This document shows positions 1-4,424 of a DNA stretch of 5,529 bases, piece by piece. The notes under the pieces were generated by a model. That model saw only the letters and a program-made list of their open reading frames with translations, did no database searches and was not told the DNA's origin. Made by a program: the position numbers and the translations under genes. The DNA comes from Bacteroidales bacterium. Its GTDB lineage: Bacteria > Bacteroidota > Bacteroidia > Bacteroidales > Muribaculaceae. The stretch lies in the NCBI GenBank assembly GCA_900767075.1, contig CAAFXX010000452.1:1-5529 (forward strand), in the 5' to 3' direction. Position 1 is the first letter of the stretch. Each line of letters begins with the position of its first letter.

Positions 1-60
1 CAGGACCGCAAAATGCATATGCATTTTGCGGTCCTGTCAATCATTATTTTTTTATTATTA
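1..60 (+). terminator. Perfect 36-bp palindrome with T-rich tail, intrinsic terminator
   Basis: Bases 1-36 are a perfect palindrome centred between 18 and 19. In RNA this gives a 16-bp stem (arm begins CAGGACCGC) with an ATAT loop. It is followed on the plus strand by a T-rich stretch at 46-57, so it should stop a plus-strand transcript entering from outside the window. The same hairpin lies just past the stop codon of the minus-strand gene at 74 and may end that transcript too, but the bases that would form its U-tract on that strand are outside the window. The palindrome could extend further left than can be seen. Confidence 0.85.
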
Positions 61-73
61 CAACTCTGAGTGA

Positions 74-1927
74 TTATAATTTCTTCATTAGGTTGCGGAT
101 GTAGATTCCGATGTTGGTCTGATGTTCGTCGATTCCGAGTTTTTTGCGGATGTCGCTGCTGATATGGTAATGCCGTTTCAGCTGCATGTATTCACCGACT
201 TCTTTTCCACGAAGTCCGATTGCATAAAGACACATGTAATTGATTTCGGATTCAGTCAAGCCATGCTCTTCCAAATATTCTATGAATCTGGGATGAGATG
301 CTTTGAATGCCAGTCTGGTGGTATTCATAAACTCATCTTTGTCTTTAATAATCTGATCTCTCCAAACCCCGTAAGGTTTTGCATAGGAATCATTTTCTGT
401 TATTTGCGTGGCAAGCAAGCCATTCAACATTTCTATACGGATCTTTATTGCATCCTCTATGGGTTTAGCAAGATCTTTTTGTTTCTCCAGAATATCTTTA
501 AGGGTTGCACTCTCGCTCTCTAATTGTTCGATTTTAAGACGCAGGTTTTCTGCAATTAATGATTGGTGTTCATATTCCAATTCTGCTTTTTGCTTTTCAA
601 GAACTGCATTATGCCTCTCCAATTCAAGTTTATCATTAGTCTGCTGAAGATTTTCCCTTTCCAATTCTGCTTGATGATTCCTCAATTCAAGATTTTCGTT
701 TTCTCTTTTGAGATTTTCTTGTTCAAGTTGCAATCTGTTATTCTCTTTTTCTTCAAGTAAGCTTTTTGCCTTGCTTAATCGATAACGATAATAGATATAA
801 CCGGAAATAATCAATAACATAAATACTGCGCATAAGCTAAGCCACAGCAATTTATCTCTTTTCTGAATCTTAAGCAGATTGGATTTTTCCATCTCATGAC
901 GCTCTTTTGCAAACAGCAAATCATGCGAAAAAATATTCTGATGGATAGAATCAAGAGTAGAATAAAAGACATTGTATGCGTCTAAAGCATCGGATAAATC
1001 TCCAGACTGCTCCAAAATATCCGGTTTTATGGCTAAGAATTTTAAGGATTTCCTTATCTTTGAATCTGGGGTAATAGAATCCATTACACGTTTAGCACTA
1101 AAAGAGTCTCCCAATTTGCAATATGCGTATGCAACATTTATTTTTGTTAAGTCATCAATAGAATCTAATGAATTATAATAATTGATAATCTTTTTGATTT
1201 CCTCCCTTTGCCCAAAGTTGAGAGTATATGTGATAATGTCCGGTGCAAGAACTTCATTCAGTTCTGGATTCTCTGTTAACCTAATATCTATGATTGACTT
1301 TATACTGTCAGCAAGATATTTATTATTCTTAACAACATTCCCGTCCAAAGCATTGGCTAAACTTAAGATTTCATAGTCTACTCGATTAATATTTTTATAT
1401 AATTTAGCTGCTTCAAGATTGATTTCAATGTAATCATCATATTTATAGGTTGTATATAAGATAGTTCCTTGCGCAACCAGAAGATTGGCAAGAGTAAGGG
1501 TATCGGTAGCATGGGCACCGTATTCCCTGCCGCGCATGAAGCTCTGCATGGCGGAATCCGGATTCTGACGATTCTGATAGATTCTGCCCTGATAATAGTA
1601 GGTTCTCAGCTTTTCATCGGCAGACCCTTTTTTCAGGAAGTAATCGATGGCGGGCTGGAGGACATCAAAGGTGGTGGTGTCTATATAGTTCTTGTCAAGA
1701 GCCATTGATTTCAAAAGTGCATAGCGCGCCTTTTCCCTTTTGCCAGAGAGCATATCCGGTGTGACGGAATCAAGCATCATTAACGCCAAGTCCGGCTTTG
1801 AAACCATAAGCCTTTCAGCCTTGTCCATACGTCTGTCGGCTTCGTCGTGGCGATTGCAACAGTCCGCCATCAATAAAAACATTGATAAAAATAAGAGGAT
1901 AATATATCGTATAGGGCGATTGATCAT
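74..1927 (-). CDS. Membrane-anchored TPR regulator with coiled coil and C-terminal LuxR-like helix-turn-helix
   Basis: Complete 617-residue protein. Residues 7-22 are a hydrophobic N-terminal segment (signal peptide or anchor) followed by Cys23-Cys24. Asp at -1 makes this a poor lipobox, so lipidation is doubtful. Residues about 28-350 are alpha-helical with TPR-like units, for example around 105-135 (YYYQGRIYQNRQNPDSAMQS). Residues 360-379 form a transmembrane helix, and about 385-487 a long Glu/Leu/Asn-rich coiled coil. Residues about 545-615 resemble a LuxR-type helix-turn-helix (LTESEINYMCLYAIGLRGKE, then IRKKLGI). Bacteroidota encode many such TPR-TM-coil-HTH proteins, usually annotated as TPR proteins or putative regulators. 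The inferred topology is TPRs in the periplasm with coil and DNA-binding domain in the cytoplasm. The ATG at 1927 is preferred because the hydrophobic segment follows at once and a good promoter lies about 40 bp upstream. No neighbouring partner suggests a target; ligand and regulon are unknown. The middle of the gene is much more AT-rich than its two ends. Confidence 0.88.
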   Translation of the reverse strand: MINRPIRYIILLFLSMFLLMADCCNRHDEADRRMDKAERLMVSKPDLALMMLDSVTPDMLSGKREKARYALLKSMALDKNYIDTTTFDVLQPAIDYFLKKGSADEKLRTYYYQGRIYQNRQNPDSAMQSFMRGREYGAHATDTLTLANLLVAQGTILYTTYKYDDYIEINLEAAKLYKNINRVDYEILSLANALDGNVVKNNKYLADSIKSIIDIRLTENPELNEVLAPDIITYTLNFGQREEIKKIINYYNSLDSIDDLTKINVAYAYCKLGDSFSAKRVMDSITPDSKIRKSLKFLAIKPDILEQSGDLSDALDAYNVFYSTLDSIHQNIFSHDLLFAKERHEMEKSNLLKIQKRDKLLWLSLCAVFMLLIISGYIYYRYRLSKAKSLLEEKENNRLQLEQENLKRENENLELRNHQAELERENLQQTNDKLELERHNAVLEKQKAELEYEHQSLIAENLRLKIEQLESESATLKDILEKQKDLAKPIEDAIKIRIEMLNGLLATQITENDSYAKPYGVWRDQIIKDKDEFMNTTRLAFKASHPRFIEYLEEHGLTESEINYMCLYAIGLRGKEVGEYMQLKRHYHISSDIRKKLGIDEHQTNIGIYIRNLMKKL

Positions 1928-1974
1928 ACTACTTTAAGAATGAAATATATCTGTTATGAAAAAGCTACATATAA

Positions 1975-2006
1975 CAAAAGTAATGCTTTTTCATCAAATC
2001 CGCAAC
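1975..2006 (-). promoter_or_regulatory. Bacteroidota-type promoter of the TPR regulator gene
   Basis: On the minus strand GTTG (2006-2003) is followed after 20 bp by TACTTTTG (1982-1975), a full match to the -7 consensus TAnnTTTG with a TTG -33 element. Transcription should start near 1968, giving a leader of about 40 nt before the ATG at 1927. No Shine-Dalgarno sequence is seen, as is usual in this phylum. Confidence 0.72.
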
Positions 2007-2094
2007 TATCAGCATTTTTAAAACTATCGCGTCGGAAAAACTTTCGGAAATACCGGGATTTGACTATTCGTAAATGGGTATTATTTCAATTCTA

Positions 2095-2312
2095 CCTGAA
2101 CTTATATATTGTTCGATTGGGATATTGCGGCCGCGGCATGCCGGCGACCCTACAGCAGCGACACCTCACAATCCGCACGGTTTCTGCGGCGAGTTCTGCC
2201 GCCTGACATGTCAGGCTCTGTGACGATTCCAAACATCGCACGTCATATCCTGTCACGACTCTTACCTCATACTTTGTAGCTCGTCACTCTGGCCTCTGAC
2301 TTAAAATTAGTT
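2095..2312. other. GC-rich island with nested palindromes; unidentified repeat or gene remnant
   Basis: Bases 2128-2220 are about two-thirds G+C (62 of 93 by hand count), within very AT-rich flanks. The island holds a perfect 16-bp palindrome at 2201-2216 (GCCTGACATGTCAGGC) and an overlapping hairpin GCGGC(2186-2190)/GCCGC(2198-2202). A 7-bp pairing GTGACGA(2220-2226)/TCGTCAC(2281-2287) encloses the right half. On the minus strand a frame stays open for 63 codons (2283 down to 2095, stop at 2094-2092) and includes KYEVRVVTGYDVRC, but it lacks an ATG at its upstream end and its best start would be GTG at 2256. I do not recognise it. It could be a dispersed genomic repeat, a decayed gene end or a structured RNA; a functional small protein seems least likely. 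Confidence 0.4.
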
Positions 2313-2350
2313 CTGTGAAAAGCCGATGCCTTGCATCGCGTTGTTCTGTG
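2310..2350. repeat. Direct repeat flanking a small hairpin
   Basis: GTTCTGTG occurs at 2310-2317 and again at 2343-2350. Between them lies a perfect 6-bp stem with a 3-nt loop, CGATGC(2324-2329)/GCATCG(2333-2338). No U-tract follows directly on either strand, so it is not a convincing terminator. It may be the edge of the GC-rich island to its left. Confidence 0.4.
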
Positions 2351-2621
2351 CCTATCCCTTTATATAATCGTTCATAATCGTGTGATCAGATTATTGAACC
2401 TTCTATATTTCAAAAGGCACAGATCCATGATTTATAATTTATATTTACAACGTTATACCAAACGATTGAAAAGTGCAAAATATAAGTGTAAATTAAACAC
2501 TTCTAAAATTGCATTTTGACAACAATTTTTCCTTTTAGCTTATATTTTTACTATTTGACAGTCATTTTTGACTTCAAAATGAAATGCAATATTAAAATTA
2601 ATTAACTTTTTTCTATTTTTC
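2351..2621. other. AT-rich intergenic stretch, nothing recognised
   Basis: This stretch is strongly AT-rich. Short open frames exist but have no coding character, and one of 62 codons spanning 2331-2519 starts inside the hairpin repeat to the left. I see no terminator, RNA gene or protein gene here. Confidence 0.5.
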
Positions 2622-2652
2622 TTGCACAATAAAAAATATTGTTATATATTTG
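2622..2652 (+). promoter_or_regulatory. Strong Bacteroidota-type promoter, reading into a non-coding stretch
   Basis: TTG at 2622-2624, a 20-bp spacer, then TATATTTG at 2645-2652 exactly match the TTG-N20-TAnnTTTG arrangement. The expected start of transcription is near 2659. No open frame of more than about 10 codons follows before the terminator at 2941, which suggests a non-coding transcript. Confidence 0.7.
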
Positions 2653-2693
2653 CAACCATTAAGGACAAAATACAATTATTCTGTTCTTGTATT

Positions 2694-2724
2694 TTGTATT
2701 TTAAGAGCAAATTGTAAATATTTG
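2694..2724 (+). promoter_or_regulatory. Possible second, weaker tandem promoter
   Basis: TTG at 2694-2696, a 20-bp spacer and AATATTTG at 2717-2724 repeat the layout of the promoter 72 bp upstream, with one mismatch in the -7 box (A for T at the first base). Both -7 boxes sit in a shared ATATTTGCAAC. The -33 element overlaps the right arm of a hairpin in the upstream transcript, so the two starts could influence each other. Confidence 0.35.
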
Positions 2725-2940
2725 CAACAGATTTATTTATTTTTGATAGTTCTTACTGTTGCTTTAATATCTTAGGAAAAAGAGATATTTAAGGTCAAGA
2801 TTAAAAAAAGAGAGTGTTACCCTTTTTTTATTCATATTTAAGGAATGTAAAAACCAACCTTTCATTTCTTACAAAATGAAAGATACGACATACAATTAAG
2901 ATATGAATAAGATGATTTGATTCAACCTAATTTTAATTCC

Positions 2941-2979
2941 AGGGAGGCCGATCGCTGAGATTAGCCTCCTTTCATTTTG
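2941..2979 (+). terminator. Intrinsic terminator, copy 1 of a repeated hairpin
   Basis: AGGGAGGC (2941-2948) pairs with GCCTCCTT (2964-2971) using one G-T pair, then a C/A mismatch, then GATC with GATT around the loop GCTGA (2954-2958). The tail TTTCATTTTG (2970-2979) follows. The closely related hairpin at 3691-3730 has the same tail. Confidence 0.8.
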
Positions 2980-2982
2980 ACA

Positions 2983-3071
2983 TGTAGGGACATGCCTTCG
3001 GCATGTAGCAATGGTATATTTACATGAAGAGCCTGTCTGGTAATGCTACATGCCAAAGGCATGTCCCTACA
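2983..3071. repeat. REP/BIME-like palindromic element
   Basis: Two 28-bp arms, 2983-3010 and 3044-3071, are inverted copies differing at one base and separated by 33 bp. Each arm is itself a palindrome, with ACATGCC and GGCATGT around a 3-nt loop in the left arm, and the outer ends read TGTAGGGACATGCC. This paired-hairpin layout is typical of REP/BIME elements mobilised by IS200-like REP-associated tyrosine transposases. No transposase is present in the window, so this would be a non-autonomous copy. Confidence 0.75.
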
Positions 3072-3111
3072 GGATGGATTTAAAATTTACAATTATGTAC
3101 TACACATAAGT

Positions 3112-3142
3112 TTTTTATATAGTTGAATAATAGCTATATTTG
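3112..3142 (+). promoter_or_regulatory. Promoter and possible operator of the toxin-antitoxin locus
   Basis: TATATTTG at 3135-3142 matches the -7 consensus exactly. Twenty bases upstream (3112-3114) is TTT rather than TTG, so the -33 element is weak. The expected start near 3149 leaves a leader of about 12 nt before the ATG at 3161. An inverted repeat ATATAG(3117-3122)/CTATAT(3134-3139) overlaps the -7 box and could be an autoregulatory operator, as is usual for type II toxin-antitoxin loci; that role is inferred. Confidence 0.55.
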
Positions 3143-3160
3143 CACAAATAAAAAATTGTT

Positions 3161-3331
3161 ATGGAACATGGAGATATTCAGCGCAGAAAGGATCTCACAC
3201 CTACTCCAAGGCAGCAACGGAGGATGGACGAGTTGGCAGACAATGTCAAGCGCAGTTGGGAACAGGTAAAGATGATTGAGGAAGAAAAGCTCCCTCGCAG
3301 AACCATCCAAGACATGCTCAATGAACTTTGA
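3161..3331 (+). CDS. Small putative antitoxin (56 aa) of a RelE/HigB-type toxin-antitoxin pair
   Basis: A complete 56-codon frame begins at the ATG at 3161 (MEHGDIQRRKDLTPTP) and ends at the TGA at 3329-3331. An in-frame TAA at 3149 rules out a longer N-terminus. The protein is charged and probably helical: a basic first third (about residues 8-21), then an amphipathic stretch with SWEQVKMIEEEKLPRRTIQD and a C-terminus MLNEL. I see no helix-turn-helix or ribbon-helix-helix signature and do not recognise the exact family. The call rests mainly on context: its last 11 bases overlap the start of a RelE-like toxin gene (ATG at 3321), the usual order and coupling of type II pairs, and a promoter lies directly upstream. 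The expected role is to bind and neutralise the toxin and perhaps repress the operon. The toxin is now disrupted, so this gene may survive as an orphan. At 56 residues it is short for an antitoxin. Confidence 0.65.
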   Translation: MEHGDIQRRKDLTPTPRQQRRMDELADNVKRSWEQVKMIEEEKLPRRTIQDMLNEL

Positions 3332-3655
3332 CATAATACCCACGCCTTAATTTGAAAAGGAATTCAAGACTCTCGTCAAGAGACATAGGTCGTTGAAAAG
3401 GATTTATTTGATTTCTCAAGATCCTTGCAGGAAAATCCATTCCAAGGGGTGGAACTTAGCCCCGGCATCCGAAAAATTAGAATGGTCATTGCGTCCAAAG
3501 GAAAAGGTAAATCCGGTGGCGCGAGGGTTATTACCTACACCATTATCGCAACCGAGATGGAAGGACGGATATACCTGATGAATATCTATGATAAATCGGA
3601 TTTTTCTACAGTTGACCTTTCTATCCTAAAGAATATAGTCAGAAACCTTGACTGA
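3321..3655 (+). pseudogene. Disrupted RelE/HigB-type (RelE/ParE superfamily) toxin gene
   Basis: Reading from the ATG at 3321 gives MNFDIIPTP, then TAA at 3348-3350, then FEKEFKTLVKRHRSLK up to 3398. Continuation needs a -1 shift near the AAAA run at 3396-3399, after which the frame reads KDLFDFSRSLQENPFQGVEL, then RKIR, KGKGKSGGARVITY and IYDKSD, ending at the TAG-free stop TGA at 3653-3655. Joined, this is about 111 residues, normal for RelE/HigB-like mRNA interferase toxins, and the GKGKSGGARVITY and YDKSD blocks are family hallmarks. Two separate lesions, a nonsense codon and a frameshift, make one sequencing error an unlikely explanation. The downstream frame alone is open from a TTG at 3425 (76 codons) and keeps the conserved half but lacks the N-terminal helices. 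Family members cleave mRNA, often on the ribosome; this copy is expected to be inactive. Confidence 0.85.
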
Positions 3656-3690
3656 ACTATATGGATGGGACGATGATTCAATATAATTTC

Positions 3691-3730
3691 AAAGGAGACT
3701 GATCTCAGTGATCAGCCTCCTTTCATTTTG
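3691..3730 (+). terminator. Intrinsic terminator after the toxin locus, copy 2 of the repeated hairpin
   Basis: AAAGGAG (3691-3697) pairs with CTCCTTT (3717-3723). After one A/C mismatch, CTGATC (3699-3704) pairs with GATCAG (3710-3715) around the loop TCAGT. The tail TTTCATTTTG (3721-3730) is the same as in copy 1. It lies 35 bp after the toxin stop codon and should end the toxin-antitoxin transcript. Confidence 0.82.
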
Positions 3731-3771
3731 CAACCATCCAATCTAAATTTATATCTAATTATACATATTGC

Positions 3772-3807
3772 TCCAATTATTCCAATTATTCCAATAAATC
3801 CAACTAA
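3772..3807. repeat. Short tandem array of four 9-mers
   Basis: Four consecutive 9-bp units begin with TCCAA: TCCAATTAT (3772-3780), TCCAATTAT (3781-3789), TCCAATAAA (3790-3798) and TCCAACTAA (3799-3807). The first two are identical and the others have diverged at their ends. They lie about 60 bp left of the first DnaA-box-like site. They may be iteron-like binding sites or plain slippage products; the sequence does not decide. Confidence 0.55.
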
Positions 3808-4023
3808 CCTATTGCTTAAATAATATTTTATATAATGAGAATTGGGACCGGAAGGGGTTGCAGGAGCTGTAGATAACTTGTAGATAAGTGCCAATATTCT
3901 GTATACAAGTGTGTAAATAACCCGTCAATAAGTAGTAAATGAATAAATTGGAGATTCGGATGATTTTTACAGGGGTATTGATTCCGGTGTGTGCAAATAT
4001 TCTTCAATAAGGTTGTAGACTAC

Positions 4024-4065
4024 TTTTCAACATGGTTACCGACATTTTTCAACCACTTTTCTACA
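4024..4065 (+). promoter_or_regulatory. Phased array of four DnaA-box-like 9-mers
   Basis: Four same-orientation sites start at 4024 (TTTTCAACA), 4036 (TTACCGACA), 4046 (TTTTCAACC) and 4057 (TTTTCTACA), steps of 12, 10 and 11 bp, placing them on one face of the helix. Each departs from TTATCCACA at two or three positions. Regular spacing of weak sites suits cooperative filament formation by DnaA. The last site recurs exactly in the opposite orientation at 4120-4128. Confidence 0.5.
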
Positions 4066-4251
4066 GTTTTTGTGGCTTTATCTTTGAAGAATTTATTAAC
4101 TTTGCAGTTGTCGACAACATGTAGAAAACGTCTGTATTTTTCTGAAAGTCAGCAAAACCGCCTGTAGATAGTGTGTTAATAACCCTGCTTCAGAATTCAA
4201 TAACTCATATTTCCAAATTTTATGGCAAAAAGTTATTGACGGTTATCGACA

Positions 4252-4320
4252 GCGTTTATTATTGTTGTTTAAATTTTTTTTTAAAAGATTATTTTTAATC
4301 TTAAAACTAAAAAACAAAAA
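4252..4320. other. AT-rich tract, candidate DNA unwinding element
   Basis: Almost entirely A and T, placed directly after the TTATCGACA site. It contains AAGATTA and TAATCTT around a TTTT loop (4285-4302 region). This is where strand opening would be expected if the adjacent boxes form an origin. As a terminator the hairpin would be weak, because its stem is AT-only. Confidence 0.5.
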
Positions 4321-4388
4321 ACTCCTGATCCCTGCGGTGCCGCTTCAACGGAACCCATACCGGAAAGAATATTATAATATATAATTAT

Positions 4389-4409
4389 AGGAGAGAGGGC
4401 GCAACGCCC
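4389..4409 (+). promoter_or_regulatory. nadA leader: AGGAG-like run and small hairpin
   Basis: AGGAGAGAG (4389-4397) is followed by the hairpin GGGCG(4397-4401)/CGCCC(4405-4409) with loop CAA, then 15 AT-rich bases to the nadA ATG at 4425. The purine run is too far from the start to act as an ordinary ribosome site unless the hairpin brings it closer. Upstream lies the inverted repeat TATAAT(4373-4378)/ATTATA(4384-4389). I find no TAnnTTTG promoter between 4250 and 4424, so the nadA promoter is not located. Confidence 0.3.
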
Positions 4410-4424
4410 GAAATTTATAATAAT

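Larger units (their letters stand above)
2659..2979 (+). ncRNA. Candidate small non-coding RNA of about 320 nt
   Basis: The boundaries rest on a strong promoter (2622-2652) and an intrinsic terminator (2941-2979) with no frame of more than about 10 codons between them. Predicted structure: an 11-bp stem with 11-nt loop (2665-2675/2687-2697); a 10-bp stem (TTATTCATAT at 2828-2837 with ATATGAATAA at 2901-2910) enclosing a 9-bp hairpin (CTTTCATTT at 2859-2867 with AAATGAAAG at 2874-2882); then the terminator hairpin. It does not resemble tmRNA, RNase P RNA or SRP RNA by the conserved motifs I know. Function is unknown. It could instead be a leader whose downstream gene was lost, or two shorter RNAs if the tandem promoter is used. 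Confidence 0.5.
3868..4320. other. oriC: Candidate chromosomal replication origin (oriC-like)
   Basis: About 450 bp without a credible gene carries many near matches to the DnaA box TTATCCACA. Reverse-orientation sites: TGTAGATAA at 3868-3876 and 3879-3887 (one mismatch each, 11-bp step), TGTAAATAA at 3912-3920, TGTAGAAAA at 4120-4128, TGTAGATAG at 4163-4171 and TGTTAATAA at 4174-4182 (11-bp step). Forward sites: a phased run at 4024-4065, TTATTGACG at 4233-4241 and TTATCGACA at 4243-4251 (one mismatch, 10-bp step). An almost pure A/T tract follows at 4252-4320, a plausible unwinding element. A perfect 12-bp palindrome GTTGTCGACAAC lies at 4107-4118. DnaA binding and unwinding here is inferred from this layout. 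No dnaA or dnaN gene is adjacent. No site matches the consensus perfectly, so a DnaA-titrating or other regulatory locus remains possible. Confidence 0.62.

Noticed and set aside
1940..2206. 88-codon plus-strand frame
   Set aside because: It crosses the minus-strand promoter of the TPR gene and the abrupt composition change into the GC island, and the product resembles no family.
2324..2338. Hairpin as an intrinsic terminator
   Set aside because: Only a 6-bp stem with a 3-nt loop and no U-tract directly downstream on either strand.
2659..2979. tmRNA, RNase P RNA, SRP RNA or CRISPR array
   Set aside because: None of the conserved motifs of these RNAs was found by eye, and there are no regularly spaced repeats with unique spacers.
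3396..3401. Programmed -1 ribosomal frameshift as an explanation for the toxin frame change
   Set aside because: The site reads TTG AAA AGG, lacking a proper slippery heptamer, and the upstream TAA at 3348 would still stop translation.
3712..3894. 60-codon minus-strand frame with a hydrophobic GIIGIIGA stretch
   Set aside because: It overlaps the terminator hairpin at one end and two DnaA-box-like sites at the other. Its hydrophobic run is just the translated 9-mer tandem repeat, and no promoter or homology is evident.
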